Shown here: in pieces, positions 36,755 through 46,395 of the stretch
Position numbering within the stretch: position 1 is the first letter of the stretch
Layout of the letters: each line of letters opens with the position of its first letter
From: Ptychodera flava
Taxonomy: Eukaryota > Hemichordata > Enteropneusta > Ptychoderidae
DNA length: 64,000 bases
Assembly (NCBI RefSeq): GCF_041260155.1
Contig: NC_091932.1
Span: 30,750,338-30,814,337 of the forward strand
Direction: 5' to 3'
Position numbers and translations under genes: made by a program
The notes under the pieces: model-generated
What the model was told of the DNA's origin: nothing
What the model saw: the letters and a program-made list of their open reading frames with translations, nothing else
The model's database searches: none

Positions 36755-39700
36755 ACACACACATGCACACACACACACATCCACCCACAGATGCAGTCTT
36801 TCATCAAGTTAAATCGCCATGTCTGCAAGTATCCATTTATGCATGTCTGCAGGTGAAAATACACATCAGATTCCCATCCAGGACTTTGAGTTGGCAGAAA
36901 GTGATTACAACGTGATCTGGCAGGAGCTCGTAAGATTTGTCAATCCTTTGCGCAACAAAGAGTTTCCTCCAGTCTACTGTGCAGTAAGTAGCATGGCCTT
37001 ATTACCTTACATTAGTATGCTCCTCAGGGACAGATATTCTGACTATCAAACTTTTACAATTCTTTTCTGATCTACCACTTGTTCAGGCTCATTTTAAAGC
37101 GCTTGAAGTAAGAAAAATCCAAAATGTTATTTTTCCCATGGAGTAACACAGGGATGGCAACCATTTTGAATTTCCAAATATTGGTAAATGTCAGGTAATT
37201 TTTTTCCTATAGTACCAAAATTTGGGCAGTAACCCCTATTTATTCATATTTGGTAACAGTATGGCTGAAAGTTTCATTGAGGAAAATTTGAGCAAAAGTT
37301 TAAGGTAGTATGCGCCTTGAAAGTGAAAGACTTGAACCTTTGCTTAAACTTTTGGAAAGCAAATTTTATGTCATTCTCGTTCAAAATCAACAATCACAAC
37401 CAGGGAATCAGTTTGCAGATTTGACTTTATGGCAATAAACTACCTAAAATTTACCGATATTTACAATTCAAAATGGCCACCATCCTTGTGTTATCTTTAT
37501 CAGGAAAAATTAAGTTAAATTTTCACAATAAAATAAGAATGTGAAAACTAAGTTTACAGCAAGAGCTTCAAAATGAGCCAAATAAGCAGGATGTCAGAAA
37601 AGTATCGTAAAAATTCTGAATATCTACCCTGCAGACATATCTTACCCTAAAGGATCTCAAAGTCAGCAAATACTAGCTGACCTGTATCACTGTGAATGTA
37701 ACCTTAGAATTCTACTCACTGAGCCACCAAATGGATTCAGATTGTATTTCAAATGTTTTATTGAGTTCATGTATTCATAGCCAGCCATCTCATCAAGATC
37801 CCTTAACCCTTTCACTCCCAGTTTCCTGTATACAGGTCCAATTTTACCATAGAAAACAATGGATTTGGGACAAACCATGGTGGTGAAAGGGTTAAACTTC
37901 TCCCCAGTGTGTCCAATAGAATACAGCCATGTGTTATTGCATCAAATATAATCCTTGCTGCAAAAAAACTGATGTATTTAAACAGTGGCTTCAGATATGA
38001 TGAAAATTTCATCAGTAAATGTGGGTTTTATATGAAAATGCTTGGAGGTTTTTTCTGTTTCCTCAAAAACATCAGTACCGTAACAAAGTTCAATGTTCAG
38101 GGGCTGTAACAGTTTGTATCTTTATCATGAAGTTTGAAGTCTGTGAAGTTAACCTCTACTCAAATAGACCATGAGTATCATTACATTTGTCAAATACTAA
38201 TCATTTCTGAAATTAGGTTTCTCCCGATGAGAATTTCCCATTGAGGCGTAGGATTTTTCATCTTTAATTTTCACGCTTTCATGATTGTCATTTATATCCT
38301 GTGAAATGATATCACCGATGTTATTATTCACTATCAGATGGCAGACTGTGATAAAGTGGATTGGTCCCTGGATTGGCTGGCTTACAAAGCTGGTAAGTAA
38401 TTGGCTTGTATACAGAGCTCGTTACAATGTTGATGACATTGAAAGCTGATGGCACTGGTAGTGTATTCAGTTAGAGCTCCAGAAGGAACAGTCGGTTGCA
38501 TCCTCAACTTGACTGAAGCTTAATGATTGTTACTGTCTGTCACTGGAGGGCGCTGTTCATAAATTGTTCATTGCACTACTTTTATATATATGAATAGAGT
38601 GTAGGCATTACTGCTCTATCTACCTGATTATGTCTATTGGTGTATTTTACTTCAACAGGAGTCGATAATAAACTGGACAAGGTGTATGAGTTGGAAGGTC
38701 TTGTGTGTGATCTTTTTCAACATGGTAGTGCTCCGGCACCATCCAAACACATGGCCCATGAACTGTTGACAACATCAGTGTTTGATTATGAACGAGATAC
38801 AAGGTAAGACATGTTAGAGGGCCAGTAGCTGTGACTGTTCATATTTCTCTTTAACTGTTTTTGTTTTTCAGAGTCAGCTATAGTGTCTTGTTCTACTCCT
38901 CAAAGCATGTTGAGATACACCGTATTCAGCTTGTCAACTCGGCCTGTACATGGATAAACTGCACTTTTGTTGCTAAGTGAATTTTGGTCCGGAATAAAAT
39001 TCGAAAATAAAAATTGACATGTACAGACGCTGTGTTGACTAAGCAAAGAGTAGCGTTTCAACATTCTTTTTGGGATTAGAGCAAGAATGTATGATTGACA
39101 AACAAAACAAAAATAAGGAAAAAGAAACATCAAATATTACAGCTACTGGCCAATCTCAGTTGTTTTTCAATATTCTAGACCTCTTATTTGTACACAAACG
39201 CTGGCCGACCAGATTTTTCCTCCCAACTTTTTTCCAGCGACCCTAAGATTGTGAGGCATTATTGTTCAAAATGAAACTTGCTAATAATGTGAAAAAGAAG
39301 AAAAGCACCATTAATCATTGAGATGCTATCGGCTACTGAATCTCTATGCTTAATTTTCAGATGTCCTTATCATGAAGAACTGGAAGTCATATATTGTTCA
39401 CTTGGTATCTGTAAGCGTCACTGGTATGTACAGCTCCAACCCTGTCAACCCCCTTCCATAATGGTATATCCTTTAGATGAGAAATCTGGGTTTATACGAA
39501 AGGCGCCTAGAGTATTGAGATATTTGGCTTTAATAATTGACTATGTGAATTAGAATTAAAAGTGCACAACTTGAAAGTTTGATGTGTAAATAAACAGATT
39601 GTTCTACTGCTTTCTGGTGTAATCTGTATCAAGTTCATAACTGTGGGCATATTTTTATTTTCCTGTGTGTTGATGTCAGTATGTCAAGTATAGCATTGAC

Positions 39701-42700
39701 TAAAATTTTAGAATCAAAATATATCATAGTGCAGGTAACTCCCCTTCCAAGGCGGTGTGAATCTGTAATCATAGTTTTCAGCAAGTCTATGATAGTCTGT
39801 GATCTTGGATCACTACTATTTTTTTTGCCTTCAGCCTGTGTAGTTTAATCTCCATCCTGTTATTGATTTCTATGATCAGTAGTATATGCAGGTCTACCAG
39901 GCCCAACTGTAACATCACAGTGTATTGTGGATACTGGCCAAATTATGAAATACAAAAAGAATGTGTCCTCTGTAGCCACTGTTGTTTATTTGTTATTTGT
40001 TTGTTTATTTTGTTCATTTGCCCAGTTTTTGCCTGAGTGATGCGTTTGCCAACATCTACAACATTGAGCTAAGCAGTGCCCACTTGCCAGAAAAGCCGGA
40101 CGGCTGCCCATACAGGGTCATTGAACCGCACCGGCTGACCCTGAACGTGACACCTATCCAGAACAAACCAGCTAACCCAAGATCGCAACAACCACCGAGT
40201 ATGCCCATGACAACAACGATTGTCAAACCCTTTGATGATGTAACAAGGAGAAAACAACTGGAGAGTGATTTTGGTCCATTCTCTCAGGTCAGATCATGAA
40301 AATATTTCACTGTATGACTGGCGGGCAATAAATAGTGAAAGGTCCAGTAGCTGTAACTATTTTGTTTTAATGTCAACAACAGTTTCTTGTTCTACTGCCC
40401 CAATCATGTTGATATACTCGGTATTCAGCTTGTCTACTCAGCCTGTACATGTGTAAGTAAACTGCATTGTTACAGTTGACAAAGTGAATTGTGTTTCAGA
40501 CTAGAATTTAAACGTGAACAATACTACTGGCTGCATTTTACAAGTATAGATGCTGTGTTGACAAACCAAAAAGTTGGTGTTTCACCATGCTTTGGGGAGT
40601 AGAACAAAAACTTGCAATAGATATAGAAAACAAAAATTGTGGAAAAAATGATCAAATACTTACAGCTACTGGTCTTTCAACAGTGTTTCACTCTCGTACT
40701 TCGATGATTTCCAAATTTTAGCCCATTTAGGAAATTTTTAAGCATTTCTTGTCATTCATCAATAGACATAACATGTGAAAGTGTCTTAGGGCAATGAGGA
40801 CAACTTTAAGAAGTAGGCTTGTCTCCAGTATCAAACTCTGGATTCTGTTCTCCAGGCAGACAAATAAAATAAAAGGCGCTCTGCTTGAAGAGAAGTTAAC
40901 ACATACTGTGACTTAATGTGGAGTGTTCCTCAGGGACAAATATTTGGACTCAGATACTTTTACATTACTCTTTTGGTTCACCACTTCTGGGGCCTCATTT
41001 TGAACCCATGGAGTAAATAAAATTTTCATAGGCTTATATATGTGGAAACAGAAAATTAGGTTTTTCCCATAGAGATAACACAGGGATGGTGGCCATTTTG
41101 AATTTGAGTAATTTGTTTCTCAAGAAGTACAAAATTTTGCGTGGTGATGAACCCAAATTTTTATTCATGATTTGTAAAAGGGAATGGTTTGTTAGTCCCC
41201 ACGGACACCGTCCGGGGGGACTTATAGGTTTGGTCATGTCCGTGCGTGCGTCCGTGCGTCCGTCCGTGCGTCCGTCCGTTCAAGCAGATATCTCAGAGAC
41301 GCCTGGAGCGATTTCGTTCAAACGTGGTACAAGGATAGAACCATACCTCATACAGATGCACGTCGATTTGTTTCACAATGCGATCAAATTTGGCCGTGGT
41401 AGAGGACTTTTTAGTTTTCACCTCCATAGACTCCCATGTATAAGGCAGACCATAGACTCCCATGTATAAGGCAGACCATAGACTCCCATGTATAAGGCAG
41501 TCCATAGACTCCCATGTATAAGGCAGACCATAGACTCCCATGTATAAGGCAGTCCATAGACTCCCATGTATAAGGAAGACCATAGACTCCCATGTATAGG
41601 GCAGTCCATAGACTCCCATGTATAAGGCAGTACATAGACTCCCATGTATAAGGCCAAGATAAATAAAAATTTAGTTTCTCATCGTATTCATATTGCAAAA
41701 AGGATGCAGTGACACAGTTTTTAGTCCCCACAGATAAAGTCCAGGGGGCTCATAGATTGGGTCATGTCAGTCCGTGAGTCCATCCGTTCACGCAGATATC
41801 TCAGACACTTTGACAAAATGTCATGTGACCTTGGTGACTTTGACCTCGAATATACATATTTGTCCATAACTCAGTAACCACAAGTGGTAAACCTTTCATA
41901 TATGGTATGATGGGACACCCTATGACGCCACATATTGTACCTCATTAATTATGTGCATATCTAATTTTGAGCGAGCCAATAGAGCTAGAGGTCTGATTTT
42001 TGGTATATAGGGATAACTTAGCGATACAATTTTTTTGACAAAATGTCATGTGACCTCGGTGACCTTTGACCTCAAATATACATATTTGTGCATAACTCAG
42101 TAACCACAAGTGCTACACTCTTCATATTTGGTATGATGGGACACCTTATGACGCCACATATTGTAGCTCATTAATTATGCACATATCTAATTTTGAGCGA
42201 GCCAATAGAGCTAGAGGTCTGATTTTTGGTATGTAGGGATAACTTAGCAATACAATTTTTTTGACAAAATGTCATGTGACCTCGGTGACCTTTGACCTCA
42301 AATATACATATTTGTCCATAATTCAGGAACCACAATGCTACACCCTTCATATATGGTATGATAGGACACCTTATGATGCCACATATTGTACCTCATTAAT
42401 TATGTGCATATCTAATTTTGAGCAAGCCAATAGAGGTAAATATATGATTTTTAGTATATGGGGATAGACTATAGGATAGAAATTTTTTGACAAAATGTCA
42501 TGTGACCTCGATAACCTTTTACCAAACATACACGATTATGTCAATAAATAAGTAACCACAAGTGCTATGTCCTTTATATTTAGTAGGATGGGAGACCTTA
42601 TGACAACACATGCTTTACCTCGTTAATTATGCCCATATATAATTGTGGGCAAGCCAATAGAGCTAGAGGTCTGAATTTTGGCATATATGGATTAATTAGC

Positions 42701-45700
42701 AATACAATGTTTTATTTTCAAAATGTCACATGACCTTGATGACCTTTGACCTTGAATATGCATATATATGCATAACTCAGTAACCGCAAGTTCTTTATGC
42801 TTCAATTTTGATAGGATAATAGACCTTAAGATGTCACATCTTGTACCTCATTTATTATGCACATACATATTTCTTGGCTGGCCAATACAGCTAGAGGTCT
42901 GATCTTTTTTCCCGATTTAGAACCATAACTTAGACATGCCTCTTGTTTCAAATTGGGAACAATGCAGGGCTTGACAATTCCTATCGCCCGACGCCCGGGA
43001 CAAGTGAAATTTACGTTCGGGCAAGTCAAAAATAAAATCTGGTCGCCCGCCGGACAAGTTGTTTATACAACTTCTGGCGCAATCAACGCGAACCTAAGTT
43101 GCAGTTTGTGCACATATCGCCCGATTTGCGTTGTGGTTCACACGAAATAAATGTCAATCACTGACTTTTTAGATACAATTGTGACGTTCTTCCGCGATTC
43201 ACTTGCCGACTCACACAATGTTGCAATGTTTTGATGATCGACATGAAATTGTTTCATCGTCCAATTAAAAAAGTTGCTTAAAATTTGGCGTAAACAGCAT
43301 TTCTTTGTTGTATACTGACTGCTCCTCCCCAACAAATTAGGCCAAAAATTGCAAAACCCAATCACATTGCTTATCGGCGATCGACCGTACAGTACTTCAC
43401 AATCATTTATGCGGCCTCGCGAGGTAGACGAACATTGTTGGCAGATAGTTTGTGGAGTGATCGCTGTAAATATGAGTATTTTACGGTAATATTTCAACTA
43501 ACACAAACAAGGCATTGTGCATTTTCGCGAGCCAGAGCGTAATTTCCGCTCCGCAGACCTACGCAAAAATCAAGCCAAGCTGTCGCCGTAAAGAGGCGCG
43601 TACTTTACGACGATGGGCATTGTGTCACTCTCAGAAACGATGTAGTGATGATTTACGACGGCGCCATGCACGAGGGCCAGCGTGAGTGGGATCGTCTGAG
43701 AATCGATGACTCGATGTGATGATTAGAACGATGTTTCTGACGAAAGATCTAAACATAAGCGTTATGATGAGGAAAAACGCCGTAGATGTTATCTCCCGAA
43801 ATGGAAAGCACAGTGGCCTTGAAATATGACGGTTCCAAAATGTTCTTTACGTCGCGTCGTGTCTCAAATACCCTACCATTGCCAAACCATGGAGGTAGGA
43901 AGAGACTATAGCCAAACCAAGCGAAATGCTTTTCTTGACGGATGCGACATGTTTCGCATTGAATCGATAAGGTCTCACGAGTTTAGTCAACCGCATTTGG
44001 ACTGTTTGCGCATCACAGATGAGATCGTGACGGGGACAATGATTGTGGAAATTTTGTGGGTCCCGCTGAGCCCGATATGGTTTCACTTGCCAACATCCCG
44101 ATCGCATGCACTCGCAATGCGTGAACCGAATGACTTCGACCAGCGACAGAAACTGACCAATCTTTTTTCGCCGGCATTTATGCATGCCAAACACGGGAAG
44201 CCGATGTATGATATTGTGTACCTTCAAATTCAATGTTAGCCCTGCGTACAGGTCTGTGTGTTCCCGGCGTTATACAGCCTATTGTGATGGGGGCCGTATA
44301 ACGCCGGGAACACACACACCGTACGCAGGCCTTCCTCAATGTTAACTTTTGAGAAAAATCGGCGTCAACATCGGCGAAAATTACCAAAATAAGAAAGCCC
44401 TGAAAGCCGGTACGGAATTCGTCGCAAGTATTTTGGTCTTGATTATTACAAATGGAGGACAAGTAAAATTTTTGAGAGGACAAGTGAAATTGAAAATCTA
44501 CTTGTCCGACGGACAAGTGAACTGGAAAAAAAATTGTCAAGCCCTGCAATGACATAGACCTATGTGTCCATAGATCTGAACATATACACTCCAGTGATAC
44601 TTCTTAATGACTTCATTTCCCTGCCCCATCAAGACTAATACTCCTATTACAAGTGGGGACTATGTCATTGTCAATGACTTGTTCCTTATAGAAAGTTTTA
44701 GCAAAAGTTTATCTTCCAATTTTGAGACATGTACTTCCTTAATGGCAACTTTGTCCCGTAAGGCTGTCACTAGCAATGCCAGGACTAACCCAACTTTTGT
44801 CAATGATGGAGTGTGACCTTTCCACAAGGAATATGAGTCAAAAGATAGAGTCATCAAATGCATTGTCTTTACAATTATATTGTACTTGAATCCCATTGAC
44901 AAGAACCTTGAAGGATTGTAAAGATTGGATTGGATTGTAAAGAGGTTGATATAGCTTTCTGTGTCTGAAATAAACTGTTTTTTGTTTTGCAGACTGCACC
45001 CAAGCCACCGCAGGCTGCTGGGAGAGGCATGGTAATGACAGACAGTACAAAACCACTACGACGACCATACTCAGTTGGTAAGTGTATGTAATATAACACT
45101 TCCATGAGTGGGATGAAAAATGGTGAGGTTTTTGAGCACGGTACAGCATTCATGTGTGATCAACACAATCCTGTGCAGTTGTAACTGGAGTGATTTCTTC
45201 CATCCGTCCATTCATTCATTCATTCAGTCATTCATTTGTGCTGACAGGTATTGCTGCAAGTATGAGTGGTGTAACATTGAAGAGTGAGAAGACAGATGAT
45301 GAAGACTGGCCAACTCTTGGTGGTACGTACCGCAGTCCAACAAATTTTGTTCTGAGATACGTGTAGATGCAGTGTGTGTTGATGAAGGGCTAACTGCAGG
45401 AGTATTGCAAGATTTTCAGCAACCTGCCCAAGTCTCCATATCTTTATTCTGGCTGGATCAGTCAATGAAATTGGAAAACCGGTGTAAAGAAATCTAAACC
45501 AATAATATTATAAGTTACATTATTCCACAGGCTACCGTTCAAATTGTATTGAATAGAGAGTTTCATTCAGATAAACTAAGCAGATTTTCAGTGTGGTCTG
45601 CACAGTTTGTGAAAGTAATCAAATTTCTTCACCCCCAATATCCTGTATAGAGGTCCATGTATACTCAACCATTGACAAGTGTAGTTTTGTCCAAACCATT

Positions 45701-46395
45701 ATGTAGAAAGGGTACAGGCATTCTGTGACCTCACCATGTAATTTTGTAAGGATACAGAAATTGTTACCATGAGTTACTGCAGTACTTGTTCTCAACACTG
45801 TCAGTATAACAATGGTCAGTACATATTTACTGCGTGGGTATCTCTGTAAAACAGACCACCACATATGTGCCATCGATTTGGTTGTCCCTATTACAGAGCC
45901 AATGGAGTGGTATCCCCCTCCATTTATATATGAATTGGGATAACTTTATTGAAAGTACTCATTTAGTAAGACACTGCTCGTAGAAGTAGACCCTATTCAT
46001 ATTCAAAGAAGGGTTTACAGACCATAAGCAAAATGAAATAGTTCTTCTCAAGACAAGCTCACGAATTTTGGTTTAACATGCTTTTTATAACAGCATCTGC
46101 TGCTACATCAAGAGAAGACAAAAAATCACATATAAAGGCTGAAACTCGCTACGCCGGAAAGGCCGGCCCGCCCCCGGCTTCATCTGCTCCCCCCATTCCA
46201 GTGGAATGGTCCAAAGCTGCTATGCCTTCATTAAAAGATCTTGGGGAAGAGTTGGGTTCTGTCACCATGCAAGAGGGCGCTGGAGATTCCACAGGTCAAG
46301 GGTCAGACAGTTTCGGAGCGTACCTGGGATTTGGAAGAGGAAGGGGTGTCTCAGTCGGAGGACCTCTTGGACTTGGAAGAGGCTTGGCACTATGA
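31401..46395 (+). CDS. MAEL: Maelstrom, piRNA pathway protein (12 coding exons, one frame break)
   Basis: Exons: 31401-31541, 32957-33074, 34926-35010, 35705-35908, 36853-36983, 38338-38392, 38659-38803, 39361-39423, 40026-40287, 44993-45077, 45248-45322 and 46094-46395. All junctions are GT-AG. Exons 1-2 form the HMG box (MPPKKNKKVYNGFYMYMQEM onward). Exons 4-9 form the Maelstrom domain, an RNase H-like fold with a Glu-Cys-His-Cys zinc set: E146 in LPCEIAC, C294 and H297 in CPYHEE, C305 in VIYC. Maelstrom acts in germline nuage and in the nucleus in transposon silencing. Exon 2 has one base too many: its start reads ALPEEEKQMYERQAKQF, its end reads CTGQLIS in the next frame, and exon 3 needs phase 0. 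The extra base probably lies in the A run at 33020-33024. Corrected length would be about 554 residues, against 434 in human; the extra C-terminal tail has RG motifs (GFGRGRG, GLGRG). It may be an assembly error or a true lesion. Confidence 0.93.
32181..32515. mobile_element. MITE family E, 335-bp near-palindrome with TTAA ends
   Basis: The left arm TTAAAGGGACAAAGTCGGCC is matched by its complement at the right end, and the two halves pair almost throughout, meeting near 32348. TTAA at both edges (32181-32184 and 32512-32515) fits a piggyBac- or Kolobok-type target. Maelstrom intron 1. Confidence 0.85.
34600..34893 (+). mobile_element. MITE family A copy, left part worn
   Basis: Family blocks AAGGGGTCTCTGTAC, AATTCGAAATGGCTGCC, GCCCCCACAAGTGGTAGACC and CCAAGGCACAATATACC appear in order. 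It ends just before the acceptor of Maelstrom exon 3. Confidence 0.7.
36717..36780 (+). repeat. (CA)n microsatellite
   Basis: An imperfect CA run with ATGC repeats just before it, about 70 bases upstream of Maelstrom exon 5. Confidence 0.9.
37017..37302 (-). mobile_element. MITE family A copy, reversed, head to head with the next
   Basis: The reverse complement of the family: GCTCCTCAGGGACAGATATT, then GGAGTAACACAGGGATGG, then TTTGAGCAAAAGTTTA. It stops where the + copy begins, so the outer GGTAGTATGC of one copy may be missing or shared. Maelstrom intron 5. Confidence 0.75.
37303..37653 (+). mobile_element. MITE family A copy
   Basis: It starts AGGTAGTATGCGCCTTGAAA and runs through AATTCAAAATGGCCACC to a worn end near CATATCTTACCCTA. 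Together with 37017-37302 it forms a 640-bp inverted pair in Maelstrom intron 5. Confidence 0.75.
37803..37895. mobile_element. MITE family F, 93 bp with TTAA ends
   Basis: It starts TTAACCCTTTCACTCCCAG and ends GGTGAAAGGGTTAA, an inverted pair that includes TTAA. Related sequence occurs at 7832-7924 and about 45630-45715. Maelstrom intron 5. Confidence 0.7.
38820..39151. mobile_element. MITE family G copy (CAGTAGCTGT ends)
   Basis: It begins GGCCAGTAGCTGTGAC and ends TTACAGCTACTGGCC, an inverted pair of about 14 bases. A second copy is at 40341-40674; both carry TCTTGTTCTACT and TTCAGCTTGTC blocks. Maelstrom intron 7. Confidence 0.75.
40341..40674. mobile_element. MITE family G copy
   Basis: It begins GGTCCAGTAGCTGTAAC and ends TTACAGCTACTGGTC. 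The interior is colinear with 38820-39151. Maelstrom intron 9. Confidence 0.75.
40925..41193 (-). mobile_element. MITE family A copy, reversed, cut by the element that follows
   Basis: It reads CTCAGGGACAAATATTTGG, CACAGGGATGGTGGCC and TTATTCATGATTTGTAAAAG in family order, then stops at 41193. The missing end (TTTTAGCAAAAGTTTATCTT) resumes after 44683, to about 44740. The mosaic element between them therefore inserted into this copy. Confidence 0.7.
41427..41653 (+). repeat. 26-bp minisatellite, about nine units
   Basis: The unit is close to CCATAGACTCCCATGTATAA followed by GGCAGA. Frames such as YMGVYGLPYTWESM on the - strand are translations of it. Copy 1 of the element has only two such units (about 21808-21862), so the array has expanded here. 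Confidence 0.9.
41812..42950 (+). repeat. 225-bp tandem units x5 with TGACCT half-site triplets
   Basis: Units begin near 41812, 42036, 42261, 42487 and 42716, homologous to the array at 22030-23380. Three carry an intact TGACCT triplet (42051-42072, 42277-42298, 42731-42752). The first and fourth are damaged. Confidence 0.9.
42965..44546 (+). mobile_element. hAT-like element, 1.58 kb, 5-bp target duplication, transposase remnant
   Basis: Perfect 15-bp inverted ends, CAGGGCTTGACAATT and AATTGTCAAGCCCTG. CAATG flanks both sides (42960-42964 and 44547-44551). The homologous site in copy 1 of the host element (about 23398-23408) reads GAACAACGACA without insertion, so this is a documented empty site. 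GGACAAGT motifs repeat near both ends. The open frame 43826-44239 contains NAFLDGCDMFRIESIRSHE followed by FSQPH, which resembles the TTF/BED-like zinc finger of hAT transposases; the catalytic part is absent. The size, ends and 5-bp target point to a hAT5-type, internally deleted copy. A family B MITE lies inside at 44239-44336. Confidence 0.8.
44239..44336. mobile_element. MITE family B copy, 98 bp, 8-bp target duplication
   Basis: The ends are GCCCTGCGTACAGGTCTGTG and the near-complement GTACGCAGGCC. CAATGTTA flanks both sides (44231-44238 and 44337-44344). It is nested in the hAT-like element 42965-44546, at the end of its zinc-finger frame. Confidence 0.8.

Larger units (their letters stand above)
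41194..44683 (+). mobile_element. mosaic element copy 2 (AGTCCCCAC ends, minisatellite, 225-bp units)
   Basis: It starts AGTCCCCACGGACACCGTCC, which folds as a hairpin, followed by CCGTGCGTCCGT repeats, a 26-bp minisatellite, a second AGTCCCCAC start at 41723, five 225-bp units, and a right end GTGGGGACT (to 44661) with a GTCATTGTCAATGAC hairpin to about 44683. It interrupts a family A MITE. It is itself interrupted by the hAT-like element at 42965-44546. TTGTT stands at both edges, but the same letters follow the right end in copy 1, so a target duplication is unproven. Maelstrom intron 9. Confidence 0.65.

Noticed and set aside
36676-36915. Frames rich in His-Thr and Cys-Val
   Set aside because: CA microsatellite read in different frames; only the part after 36852 is coding, as Maelstrom exon 5.
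41293-41731. Frames on the - strand repeating YTWESM and GSLW
   Set aside because: Three frames give the same type of repeat; the source is the 26-bp minisatellite.
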